DNA of 64,000 bases from Lactifluus volemus. Lineage: Eukaryota > Basidiomycota > Agaricomycetes > Russulales > Russulaceae. Each line of letters begins with the position of its first letter. Positions within the stretch are counted from its first letter, which is position 1. Positions 31,409-42,634 of the stretch are shown here, one piece after another. The stretch spans positions 1 to 64,000 of the forward strand of contig WTXI01000210.1 in NCBI GenBank assembly GCA_022376515.1, given 5' to 3'. Under the pieces are notes generated by a model, which worked only from the letters and a program-made list of their open reading frames with translations, did not search any database and was not told where the DNA came from. Made by a program: the position numbers and the translations under genes.

Positions 31409-32976
31409 ATGCCCAGTTGTTGTTCTACCATCATTTATCCTCCCGTCATTAGAAGGCTCGGCGGACGCCACGGTAAGCAGTTCCAATCTTTGTATCCTTA
31501 ATCTGTTCACAAACGTAAAGATTACTAGTAGGACTCGACAGCAATAGAAGACACTCAGGCTCACCTATACGTATCCTCAACGATGACGTTCTTCTCAATA
31601 TATTTCATCTTTATCGGCTGGCCGATGATCCAGACGAATATGAAGATGGGACTGTGTTAGTCATTGTTTGGCACCGCCGACGTTGGTGGTACAAACTGGC
31701 ACATGTTTGTCGACAATGGCGAAATCTTATTTTTCAATCACCATCTCGGCTCGACCTTCACCTCTTTTGCACCAACGGTGTGCCTGTAGCAGACGTGCTC
31801 GCACATTCACCACCCCTACCGCTCACCGTCTATTATCATGGTCGGGAGATAGTAACAGAGGATGAATCGGGTATATTGCTTGCACTTTCGCTCCGTGATC
31901 GCCTGCATCACGTCGAGATTTTAATGTCACATCCGGAGAAGTTCATCGCAGTTATGGATGATCAATTCCCTGTTCTGGAACACATGAAAATCGAATCTCA
32001 GGCTGAAGTGGCCCTTCCTGTAACGTTTCAAGCCCCCAATTTACGCTATCTCAGACTGTCGACGGTTTTCCTTCCAATTGGATCACCCTTACTCACAACT
32101 GCTGTGGGACTCGTCACTCTCGATCTTATGAATATCCGACTATCCGCCTATTTCCCCCCAAGTTATATACTTACCCGACTTTCGCTTATGCTCCAGCTGG
32201 AGAGGCTGTCCATATCATTTTATTCCTCTACCGCCAACCGTGAAGTTGAAAGTCAGTCCTGCCAGACCCCGGACATGACTACACTTCCTAACCTACGCCA
32301 ATTTATGTTCCAAGGAACGGCTACATATTTGGAAGGTCTTATTCCTTGGATCAGCGCCCCTTCCATCAGCATCCTTCATGTCAAACTTTTTATTCGGCTT
32401 CCCCTTACCGTTCCACGCCTCTGTCAGTTCATCCAAACATCTGAGAACCTCACATTTAGGGTCGTTCATGTTACTTTCTGCGTGGATGCCGTTTCCTTAC
32501 ATGCGTTCCCTTGGGAGCGGGTCAATCCCTTGATGTTGCAGATCATGTGGGGACATTTCGACAACCAGGTAGCGTCTGCAGTTCAATTCTTTGCTACACT
32601 TTCACCTGTTCTTTCTGTTGTCGAGCAAGTTGTATTCAGCTATGACGAGTATGACGAGCACTATCATCCATCAACATGGGACGTCAATGTTGACCGAAGT
32701 CAGTGGCGTGAACTTCTTAGGCCGTTCACCAACGCGAAGATCATTCATGTAGACGATAGTCTCATTAGCGGAATCTTCGATTCCTTACCATCTGACGATG
32801 GAGAGCCACCACTCGAGCTCCTTCCGAATCTTGAGGAGATTGGATATTCTGGAGGAGGCGATGCTCAGGACGCATTTACCAGATTTCTTAATGAACGACA
32901 AGTATCGGGCCATCCCGTGAGCCTGCGGTTGGTGGATCCTTCGATGTTTGATACACCTGCGTATCTGCAAGTGTAG
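31409..32976 (+). CDS. F-box-like protein, array copy E
   Basis: Exons 31409-31472 and 31532-32976; 502 residues. It starts MPSCCSTIIYPPVIRRLGGRH. The donor is GTAAGC; the acceptor TAG at 31529-31531 keeps frame. A small insertion (GS) precedes PIRILNDDVLLNIFHLYRL. The loop is ADDPDEYEDGTVLVIVW, then WWYKLAHVCRQWRNLIF. The middle resembles copies A and J (LSLMLQLERLSISFYSS). A distinctive duplication, SYDEYDEHYHPS, appears before NVDRSQWRELLRPF. The frame stays open to the end (DTPAYLQV). The class 1 promoter module lies directly upstream. Role as for the family. Confidence 0.82.
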
Positions 32977-34600
32977 CGTCTGGGCGGTGCTAGACGGATC
33001 GAAGTACGTCTCGACACAACTACCCATATCTTAATCGCGCTCACATCGTGACACCCGCCTACTCTCCTGTTCATTGTGACCACCAGACTTTAATCATTGT
33101 TGAGATTGCAATAAAGCATCCCAAACTAGCTTATCTTAGTCTTCATAGGCATGTGCCTTCTTGTTGACTATCACGTACCCTTCCTCAGTATAATCTGTCT
33201 CTCCATACATATTGGCCATCTGCTATTCGCATTTCGAGCCCGGTGTCCGTTGCAATGTATTTACGCACTGTTTATGCCTACCACTTATCAAGCTATGTCA
33301 AAATCTTGTGACCTACTGACTAAGCCATGTGGAGTTCTTCTGCTCTTCATACCCTTGCGCAAGCCAGTCACCCCTCTTTTCTTCATTTTTGTCGACATGT
33401 GTCTGCGCTAAAACGTGAAGCTGCTACGGATGTGGCGTATTACCGCAATCAGCCCGCCACCCTCATGGATCACCCGTTCATTTTTGAGCTTTTGATTCGA
33501 GAAACGTGCAGAGCCACCGGAGTCTATGACAATTGCTTGACTTGTCCCACAAAACGATGCGACCCCACCTCAAGCACAACTGACCACAGATATCCGGCGG
33601 CTATCGACCATTTCTCAAAAATTTATTCCCCTTCCTGGATTTCGTGATAAAGAATACTGTCATGCAAGCCGCCTTTCGATGGTGTCTGCCTATCTTGTGA
33701 ATTCCACCGTGTGTCATGTTCACACATGGTGCCGCGGAGCCCGCGACTCCGAGCGCGTGGCCAGTTCAACTCGTTCCGTCCGCGTCAATACATCGCCCTT
33801 CATCAACCTGCTCTGGTACGCCCGCATATATATGAACTACTCGAATCTCTCTCCCTCAGAATTGAACAAGCTGGGGATGCACAATGGCAAGTATAGCGAC
33901 GATCGCTAAGATGCCCACTGAGCTGAAGAAGAACGCTCCGTGTCTTGACACGTCACATTCGCCTCATCTCATGCAACAGCGAAGACCAGCTCGTTAGGCT
34001 TCGCATCTTGCATGTCATCCTTGTGAATTATCAACGACAGTGCATCTGGCATATTTTCCCCCTACCCCCTCCCTCTCTCCTTTTACCTCTACTCATATAG
34101 AAGCTGAGCCCAACAACACCCTACCTCGACCACACTTGTACTATTTGCAGCGCGGGTGGCAACCCACAGAAGCATGGTAGTGGTCGCGCGCGACGCAGCA
34201 AGGTGGGGCCGGTGGTGGCGAGGACAGTGATGAAGCTTGGGCATTGTGATGGAGACCGCGGGCAGCGGCAGAAATCGGAAAAGTGGCAGTTACGCGATTC
34301 GCTGCTGCCTTGGACTCGCCAATCATACTTTTTCTCCCTATTCCATCCTTGGTAACTATCAAAGTCGTACGTGCCAGTGATGTCATTATGCGGTGATGTA
34401 TGTACTTGTCCGCTAAACGAAGTGCTACATTATGCCTTCTTTCCGTACCTAGTACTCAGTGACATTCACGAAGTCACCTGCGTGATTTATCGTTTCATGT
34501 TATGAGATGCAATGATCTGACTGGCATGGAAGCGGGGATGAAATCGAATATATCATAACTTCGTCATTGTCTAACACTTAGCTGTGGGGATTGCCGCTAA
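32977..34600. pseudogene. companion module copy 5, degenerate
   Basis: The 3' flank resembles those of A and B, then decayed companion pieces follow: FIFELLIRETCRA (about 33480), PRSPRLRARGQFNSF (about 33735-33780), LSLRIEQ (about 33850), and the GCGCGGGTGGCAACCCACAG segment (about 34150) with the following AGGACAGTGATGAAGCTTGG. Frames are broken. Product unknown. Confidence 0.5.
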
Positions 34601-34910
34601 CCAGTGACGCTAGGAACGCTCAATGACCATTGACGAAGACGAACAAGAGGGTCCATCACCCGATGGTATAGCATACAAGAAATAATTAGCAAAAGCACAC
34701 ACTTTTGGCATTTTGTATGATACGTGTTCGCGACGGGGCGTCGGTGGGCAGTTCTTGAAGTGTTTGTTAGAGATGAGGTTAGGTTGTGTGGCTCAGGACG
34801 AGGCGACGGCGATGGTAATGAGGAAAGTGGACACCAGCGTGCTCCCACTGGCACGTGCCTCGACAAGCTCAGTCCATCACATCTACGGCTGTTCCGCTAT
34901 TCCTCTCTCA
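34600..34910 (+). promoter_or_regulatory. class 3-like upstream module of fragment M
   Basis: TGATACGTGTTCGCGACGGGGCG and GGAAAGTGGACACCAGCGTGC are shared with 45510-45760 and, more distantly, with the modules before copies I, K and L. Confidence 0.4.
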
Positions 34911-35740
34911 AAATCCCTGGTAGCTGCTCTACCATAACATGTTCTCATTAGAAGGCTCGGATGACGTGAGCTCCAAATCTTTGTGTCCCCTATCTTCTTA
35001 ACAAATTTGGGAATTGGCTGGGCTCAAAGGCAATAGACGACACTCCCCATGATGACTGAGTATCGTCTATTGCTGATAGGCACGTTATCGTTGAGGATAT
35101 GGATATCTATCCATATACTCAACGATAACGCGCTTATCAGTGTACTTCATCTCTAGTATCGGCGGCTGGCAGATCCGGACGGATATGAAGATGATACTCG
35201 ATATCTATCTTTTTAATCACCCAGATGTAAAGCTGTCGGGAAACGTTTAGGTGCGCATCCTGTTGGATTGGAGGTGGAATACTCCTTTGCTGTTGCGAAT
35301 CAAGTGCGGACACTTGATTGGCAAGTAGCGTCTGTGGTGCAAATGTTCAGTACACTTACACCCATACTTTCAGTTGTGGAGCAAGTCAAGCACGATCAGT
35401 CGTCAGAATCGCACAATCATGTTGACCGATGGAATGGGGATTAGGGACAGCGGGGTCAGGACGACAGCGTGGGAAGCGTAGCGGACATTGTACAGTTACC
35501 CGACGCTGAGATAAGCACAGACAACGCGGCTTCATCGCTTCATCCCCAACCACTACATCCTCGAGGCAACGCCCGACCCTCCACCGAAGACATTGGCTTG
35601 AACTTATTAGGCCGTTCACCAACGGGAAGGCTATTCGTGCCAGTTGTGCAGATAATCTCGTTGGATATTCCGGAGGGCGCGCCCATTTACTGCATTTCTT
35701 ACGTACTCGTGAGTTCTGATCGAAGTACATCTCGACACAA
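34911..35740 (+). pseudogene. F-box-like gene fragment M, heavily rearranged
   Basis: Sequence matching the first exon (GTAGCTGCTCTACCATAACATG) has lost its ATG. The F-box start is followed by an inverted duplicate forming a hairpin (35075-35138). Then comes DPDGYEDD-type sequence, a large deletion of the leucine-rich middle, and a tail with TLTPILSVVEQVK and LLGRSPTGRLF in broken frames. About 155 bases near 35431-35585 are absent from the sister fragment N. It cannot encode a family protein. Confidence 0.75.
35075..35138. repeat. hairpin-forming inverted duplication in fragment M
   Basis: GATAGGCACGTTATCGTTGAGGATATGGATA is followed directly by a near-perfect reverse complement (three mismatches seen by eye). 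The right arm is the normal F-box exon sequence; the left arm is its inverted copy. Preceding GACGACACTC and GAGTATCGTC extend the symmetry. Confidence 0.8.
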
Positions 35741-36840
35741 CTACCCTATCTCACTCCAAGTCGCCCCTTTCCCCGGATTCCTTTAATTTGTGACTGCACT
35801 AATCATCTCCACTTTCATGTTTTCTACCTGGTAAGTTGCAATCTCGTGACATGCTGACTAAGACATTCTGCGCCTCTGCATCTCCAGTACGCTTCATCCA
35901 GTACGCTTCATCTCGTTTTGTGCCCTAGTCAGTGTCGACATTCGTCCGCACTGGACTTGAAACTGCTACGGATGTGACGTCTTCGCTGCGATTATCTGAC
36001 GATACTCCACCACTCTCATGGATAGGTCTTTTTTTTTCAACCAACCCTGATCAACCAGATCCGGCGAAGCTCCCCACACCGACGGCTATGGTTCAGATTT
36101 CTATTTGTGTGGATCATCAACTCGAAGATGTTTTGTCGGGTGGAAGATTATACATAACGAGGGTGAGAAAACTTGTTGTGCCAGTGAAAAGTCCAGGTTG
36201 ACGCGATCATCCTACATAGCATCCAAGTTGTCCAAGTCAACGACACGACGAAAACGCGCAGAGCTCATCGAGCATCTTGCTAATTTCTATGACAAAACTG
36301 CCGAACCTTTCCTGAACGATGCGATGCCATCTAATACACAACTATTCATGGCGATCTGGCCTGCGACCATCTCTCAAAATTACACCCCCTTCCTGGGCTT
36401 TCCAACTAGTTCAGCTCGTTCCAGCTGCGGCAACAACTGTCGTCACCTTGCTTCAAGCTTTCCGGTACACCGGCATATTCATGAGCTACCCGAATCTCCA
36501 CTCCTCCGATTCGAGCAGAAATGCCACATTGTCGTCCCCGGGCATTCAAGCAAGATGTGCTTCAGGCTGCGGCGATCAGTAGACTGTCACTGGACTGAAG
36601 AAAGGTCAGGTCCTGTGTCTTGTAGGTCCTCTTTTGCTGGCGCTCATCTGATTATAGATATGTATGATTGACTCGTTTAGAGTTCGAGGAGGTACATCCT
36701 CCGCTCAAAGCCAAAGGTCGTCTATTATGCCACATTCGCAAAGAAGTGTATCTTAAAGGCAAAGGTACGCAGGCTTCAGACAATATCGACTATTTGGGGC
36801 TCGGATTTTTGTCTTTTGTTTGAATCCAGATTTATATAGG
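35741..36840 (+). pseudogene. companion module copy 6
   Basis: One of the more readable copies. One frame reads DHQLEDVLSGGRLYITR, then a likely intron (36163-36220; GTGAGA to CATAG with a branch-like GTTGACG). It continues RRKRAELIEHLANFYD, TAEPFLNDAMPS, NYTPFLGF, then HIHELPESPLLRFEQK. The next segments (CATCCTCCGCTCAAAGCC, about 36690) are degraded. It has no methionine start and no full frame. The sequence is nearly the same at 46480-47640. Confidence 0.5.
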
Positions 36841-37471
36841 TGCGGATATGTATGGCATGGAAGGAAGGACGTGACGTTTGGGTGTGATGTGTGCACAGCG
36901 GTAGAAATTAACAAGGCCTTGACGATTCGTGATTTGTTGCTTCATTGGACTCTCCAAGTATAATTTCTCTTCCTTCCGCTGACTCCGCCGTGTGTGGTGC
37001 CTGAGGGTATAAACTCGAACCTTCTATGTTGGTTCTACGGTTCAACCATCGTCTTCATGGTTTCAAGTTAGGAAGAACCGGTCATGATAATAAATTCTAC
37101 TAGCAACGCCAATTTGCGTACAATACTGGTCTCACGGGCGTGGGAGTAAGGATGAACATCGAATATATCATGATTTTTTGTTGTCACGGTCTGGTACTGG
37201 CTGCCGTTACCACGTGACTGCTTGCCACGTTCAATAATCGTCAACAATAATGCGCAGTATATTCTCATTGTCGTCCGTCCAACCACGGGTCCACCACGGC
37301 GCAGCCCAACCGATGAGAGTGAGGCAGCGTCCCATTTGGATATAGGTCAGCGCCCACCTTGACCAAGGACAGTGCCACCGCCACGGGAATAAGGCATCGG
37401 TTCGTCCAAAAGGCCGACACACTGCCGTACGCTCTTCAATCGCGTCCACGTCATTACTCACCTCCCTGAAA
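36840..37471 (+). promoter_or_regulatory. class 2 upstream module of gene F
   Basis: It contains TGAGGGTATAAACTCGAACC (TATAAA at about 37008-37013), CACGGGCGTGGGAGTAAGGATG, CAACCACGGGTCCACCACGG and GATATAGGTCAGCGCCCACC. It is almost identical to 47640-48282. Confidence 0.5.
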
Positions 37472-39031
37472 ATGCCTGGATGCTGCTCTACCATAATTTG
37501 TCCTCCCCTCATTAGAAGGCTCGGCCGACGTACTAGTACGCAGTTCCAAATCATGATCTTTGTGTCGCTGATCTGTTCCTGATCACAAATTTGCGAATCA
37601 ATAGGGCTCGACAGTAATCATGATGCCAGCAATAATCGACGCTCACCTATCCACATCCTCAACGATGACGTGCTTCTCAATATATTTCATCTTTATCGGT
37701 TGGCAGAACCGGACGAATACGAGGATGGAAATGGCTTGTTGAACTACAGATGGGACCGTCAACGTTGGTGGTACAAACTGGCACAAGTTTGTCGACACTG
37801 GCGAAATCTTATTCTTGAATCACCATCTTGGCTCGACCTTCATCTCTACTGCACTAATGGTGTCCCTGTAGCGGACATGCTTGCACATTCACCACCACTA
37901 CCACTCACGATCGATTATCACACCTTGAATCGGGGGATGACAGCAGAAGATGAATCGGGTATATTGCTTGCACTTTCACACCGTGATCGCGTTTGTTGCA
38001 TTGACCTTTTCGAGCTGCCAAATATGGGGAAGTTCGTCACAGTTATGGATGATCAATTCCCAATTCTGGAACGCATGTATATCTATTCCCGGACCGAAGT
38101 TGTCCTTCCTGTAACGTTTCAAGCCCCCAATCTACGCCATCTCAAACTGACGACGACTTCCCTTCCAATTGGATCACCCTTACTTACCACAACTGCCGCG
38201 GGACTCGTCACTCTCGAGCTCCTTCCAGCATCCGGCTATTTCCCTCCAAGTTATCTACTTTACCTGCTTTCGCTTATGGCCCAGCTGGAGAGGCTGTCCA
38301 TTGGATTTCGTTTCCCTCCTTCCAACCGCGATGTTGAAAGGGAGTTGCACCAGACCCCGGATATGATCGTACTTCCTAACTTACGCTTCATTCTATTCAA
38401 AGGTACGGCGACATATTTGGAAGGTCTCGTTGCTCGGATCAGCGCCCCTTTCCTCAACCAACTTCAAGTTTTTCTTGTTCACCACCCCTCCTTTACTTTT
38501 CCACGCCTCTTGCAGTTCATACAAACGTCCGAGAACCTGGGATTTACCGCTGTTCAGGTAGCTTTCGGCGGCTTTGCCCTTTCCTTATATGCGGTCCCTC
38601 CAAGTCGGACGGTGTGGTTGCGGATCTCGTGCGTCCATCTCGACTGGCAGGTTACGACTGCGGCGCAATTATTTGGTACACTTTCACCCGTACTCTCTGT
38701 TGTCGAGCAAGTCACATTCAGCTACGAAGAGCACCAACAATCATCGGAATCGCACAACAATGTCGACCGAAGTCGGTGGCGTGAACTCCTTAGGCCGTTC
38801 ACCAACGCGAAGACTATTCATGTGCACGATGATCTCGTCAGCAAAATCTTCTGTTCTGACGATGGAGAGCCACCACTGGAGTTCCTTCCAAACCTTGAGG
38901 TAGTTGGATATTCTGGAGGAAGCGATGCTCGGGACGCATTTACCACATTTCTCAATGAACGACAGGTAGCAGGCCATCCTGTGACCCTCCGTATCGTGGA
39001 TCGCTCGGTGCTCAAGGATCAATATTACTAA
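37472..39031 (+). CDS. F-box-like protein, array copy F
   Basis: Exons 37472-37535 and 37605-39031; 496 residues. An alternative donor at 37530 gives 494. It starts MPGCCSTIICPPLIRRLGR. The HDASN insertion precedes SPIHILNDDVLLNIFHLYRL, as in copy D. The loop is AEPDEYEDGNGLLNYRW, then WWYKLAQVCRHWRNLIL. Unlike D it lacks the QAMYYPKTPIQ insertion and has a slightly shorter middle (LELLPASGYFPPSYLLYLL). The second half is nearly identical to D, whereas the upstream module matches that of H. The gene therefore links two duplicated blocks. Role as for the family. Confidence 0.82.
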
Positions 39032-39580
39032 GTACGTGTGGGCGCTGCAGCACTGGTTGGAAGGATTGAAGTACGTCTCGATACAACTACTATTTCACTC
39101 GAGCTCACATTCACACCGACTCTTCTGTTCATGTCAACCGCCAGGATTCATGTCGTCGATAATATCGCAATACTGAGTATCCCCAAGCTGCTTATCTGAA
39201 TCAACGTGGGTCTATACTCAGTTTGCGTCTTCAAGACGCAAGTTGATGACCATCATACACCCTTTCGATTTCGTTGCATGATCGCTCACCCTTCCTCGGT
39301 CTCTCCAATTATTATTTCTCTTTCCCCTGCGTTCCTTGCGACTGCACAAATCATGCGTATGTCTTGGGCCATCATACGGTTACTGTAATTCTTTTTTATT
39401 GTTTGACTTATTGACAGCTTGTAAACCCGCGATGTACTGACTAAGTCATTCGGGCGTCTCAGATCTCTCGGACCTTAGGCTACTCTTCAGCTTCATCCCG
39501 CTTGTTTGTTTTGTCGATATGCCTCTCCACTTTTTTTAAACTAGCCTGAGCCTTTTTAAACAAGACACGGTGTGCCTTCC
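39032..39580. other. 3' flank of gene F
   Basis: Near copy of 29886-30430. No readable gene. Confidence 0.45.
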
Positions 39581-40519
39581 GCTCAAGCTGCCATTGCAAT
39601 CGTCTGTGGCTATAACTCTTGTATACATCATGGTTCTTGTTGAGAAGGGGTTGTTGCGGAGATTAGGACAGTGTGAACGATGAGCACTGAGCCCGAGAAG
39701 AGATTTCGTCATGACATGTTCAAAATATACCTAATCATATACTCTACCCATCTGACTGATGTGGAGGGACGGATACAAATGAATATATCGTTATTGGTGG
39801 TACGTACGGGGAATTGGGGATCACGGCTAGCCAGAAACCGTCATCCACTCTCAACCTCCCATTCTCACTGCTGGCCTTGGCACTGGACCGGATATTTGGC
39901 ATTTGCGCAGACCCACACTCTGGCGAAAGGCGAGCCGAGAGGGAACTCGATCTCCCACTGGCATAGCTTATCCACCGGTCTTCTCCACTTGCGTTCGTGG
40001 GTGGTCGTGTAGAATGAAACAAGATCGGGCCAAATCCTGGGATGCTGCCCACTTGGGGATGTCCGTCTGCGCGAGATGATCTTTAAGAATCAGAGTCAGT
40101 CAGTCGGTCATTACGATGTGTGTAACAGTGGTTTCGCTGGTTATCGTTGGGAGAAGAAACAACGCACGTCAAAAACGTACATCTAGCAGAGCTGTAGTAC
40201 GTGCTAGTGTTCGGCGTGACGTGGCGTTGGTGAACCGACAGCACTTAAACTGTTTGGATGTGGTGGGGTGTTGACCTTTCTGCGCTGTATCCGCACGCAT
40301 ATTATATAGATGTAGGTGTGCGTGAAAGTGGGAAAAAGTGGTTCATAATGAGTAATGAGGTGACGACGGCGACGATGATGATGAAGAAGGTGAACGCCAG
40401 CCCGGGCTAACCCTGGATTTAGGTCAGCGCCTTTTCAGCCAAGGACGCTGCCGGAATGAAGCATCCGGTCATCCAAGGACTATTCAATCACATCCACATC
40501 TTTACTCACCTCCCTGAAA
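39580..40519 (+). promoter_or_regulatory. class 1 upstream module, copy 3
   Basis: Near copy of 30430-31408, with a TATA variant TATATAGA (40303-40310) and the GACGGCGACGATGATGATG run. It precedes only a broken first exon. Confidence 0.5.
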
Positions 40520-40580
40520 ATGTCTGGTTGTTCCTCTATCATATCTTATCCTCCCATCATTAGAAGGCTCGGCGGACGTC
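40520..40580 (+). pseudogene. stranded first exon of an F-box-like gene, donor lost
   Basis: Encodes MSGCSSIISYPPIIRRLGGRH but continues CACCTGTATAC, not CACGGTAAGC, so the splice donor is gone. The sequence then jumps into a class 3-type upstream segment. Confidence 0.65.
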
Positions 40581-40632
40581 ACCTGTATACACGCAGTCCA
40601 ATCACATCTACGGCTGTTCCTCATCTCTGAAA

Positions 40633-41040
40633 ATGACTGGTACCTGCTCTACCATAACGTGTTCTCTCATTAGAAGGCTCGGATGACTTGAGCTCCAAAT
40701 CTTTGTGTCCCCGAGTTTGTTACAAAACTTGCGAATTAATAGAGCCCAACGGCACTCCGAGTCACATCGTGTGGGTGTCATCTACTGAAAGCACGCTATC
40801 GTCGAGCATGTGGATATGATACCACGTCGCATTTGCTTTTGGATGCCAACCGTAAGGTTGAGCAATTCATCACAACTTTGGATGACGAATTCCCAATTCT
40901 GGAACGCGTCTATATCACGTCACGGGCCGAAGTAATCCTTCCTCAGGCTGTAACGTATCTCAGACTGTCGCCGGGTTGCATTCCAATTTGAACACCCTTC
41001 CTCACGACTCCTGCCAGTTTTATAGATCTTATCACTCGAG
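40633..41040 (+). pseudogene. F-box-like gene fragment O
   Basis: ATGACTGGTACCTGCTCTAC starts a first-exon-like stretch with a stop soon after. An inverted F-box fragment follows (about 40795-40835; its complement reads like the ILNDDVL region). Then come remnants of the leucine-rich part: DDEFPILERVYI, VTYLRLSPGCIPI. The body ends after about 100 codons. Confidence 0.7.
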
Positions 41041-42110
41041 AGCTTATAACTTAAGTTACCTAGAGTTGCAATCTCGTGACATGCTGACTAAGACATTCTA
41101 GCCGTTTTGTTTTGTGCGGCGAGTCGGTCACTCTTTTTTTTCATTCTTTGTCGGCATTGGACTTGAAGCTGCTAGATGTGACGTCTTCGAGGAAAGCTGA
41201 TGGTACTCTACCACCCTCATGGATAGGTCCTTTTATTCAACCAGCCCGAACTTTCTTGATCAACCAGTTGAAAACTCCTCATACTGACTGCTATGGTTCA
41301 GGTTCCCATTTGCGGCTAGTCAAAAGTCCAACTGAAGCGATCATCCTACGTAGCATCCAAGCTGCTGAACGTTTCGTCAACGATACGACGCTATCTAATA
41401 AAACTCTTCATGGCGATCCGGCCTTCGAACGCCTCTCAAACTTACCCGCCTTCCTGGGCTTCGCGATAAATAATACTGTCATGCAGCCACTGCTCGATGG
41501 CCTCATGTCTTACGAATTCCATAAAGCATCAGATTGTCGCACATGGTACCGTGAAGCCTGCGAGCACGCGGCCAGTTCAGCTCGTTTCGGCTGCGGTAAC
41601 ACCTTTCTTCAAGCTGCCTTGGTACGCAAGCATATGCATGAGCCACCCGAATCGAATTCGAGCAGAACGTTTCTCACAGTTCGAAGAGGTACATCCTCCG
41701 CTCGACGACCTCCGTAACGCCGGAGGTCGTCAAACATGCCACATTCGTGAAGGTGATTTGCATTTCAAGACGACGGGCAGTACACGCTCCAAACGATATC
41801 GACTTTATAGAGCTTGGCACAGATACGTTTGAATGGAACCATGCGGACTAACACGTTATTGTTGGCATCACTCACTCGTATGGAAGCCGCTGAGCCCAAC
41901 ATCCCAGAACAGTGGATCTATGTCCACTTCTCCGTCGCTTGGACTTCCTCCGCCCTTAAGCAACTAATGCGCCCTGCGCGCACACCACACTACCCACTGG
42001 CATTTGACTCATACGTTGTCCAGCTTCAGCACCAAGGATGCCTCGAGTGAACACGTATCTGCGGCCTGGGTAGCAGCTCACAACGCATAGTTACTGTCGC
42101 GGTGGCGGCG
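41041..42110 (+). pseudogene. companion module copy 7, longest open reading
   Basis: A 201-codon open stretch (41112-41717) has no convincing ATG. It reads LVKSPTEAIILRSIQ, RFVNDTTLSN, LPAFLGFAINNTVMQPL, MSYEFHKASDCRTWYREAC, SSARFGCGNTFLQ and VRKHMHEPPESN. A further open stretch (41814-42050) has NIPEQWIYVHFSVAWTSSALKQLM, matching the tail seen at 15300-15400. Together they give the best outline of the companion gene: a protein with several cysteines and histidines and no family that I recognise. Where other copies have introns, this one reads through. Confidence 0.5.
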
Positions 42111-42634
42111 TGACGCACGACAAAACGACATCAATGCCACCAGACTCTATGACTCCGCCGTGTGTCGTATCTGACGGTATACAATCGAACCGTCCATGGA
42201 ACATAGTCCTGTTAAGAGAGTCGCCAAGGCTTCGTAATATGAGACAGAATTGGCCATGGTAAATTCTAATACCAATTCGCGTACAGACTAGCGTGGGAGT
42301 AAATGAACATCGATTGATTTTTCGTCTGTATTTAGCTGACATAATAGCTGTAAAGGATCGCTGCTACCAAGTGACTGCTTGCCACGCTATAATGCGCAGG
42401 GCGATTGCCATACCTTCATTGTCATCCGTGTTCAAGTCCAACTATGGATCCATCGCAGTGCAGGCCCACCGATGAGACGAAATGTGGACGCCAGCGTCCC
42501 ATTTGGACATCGGCCAGCGCCCACCTTGACCAAGGACACCGCCGTCATGGGAACGAGGCACCTGTCGTCGAAGAGGGCCACACACTCCTGTACGCTCTTC
42601 AATCGCACCCACGTCATTTCTCACCTCCCTGAAA
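42110..42634 (+). promoter_or_regulatory. class 2 upstream module of gene G
   Basis: GACTCCGCCGTGTGTCGTATCTGACGGTATACAATCGAACC and AATTCGCGTACAGACTAGCGTGGGAG match the modules of A, F and H. The end is the common CTCACCTCCCTGAAA. Confidence 0.45.

Noticed and set aside
36105..36671. 188-codon open stretch as a real gene
   Set aside because: It reads through a probable intron in a frame that differs from the conserved one before it; the near-copy at 46863 is truncated in the same frame.
41112..41717. 201-codon open stretch as a real gene
   Set aside because: It has no ATG start, reads through positions where sister copies carry an intron-like gap, and is followed by frame breaks. Kept as a companion pseudogene.
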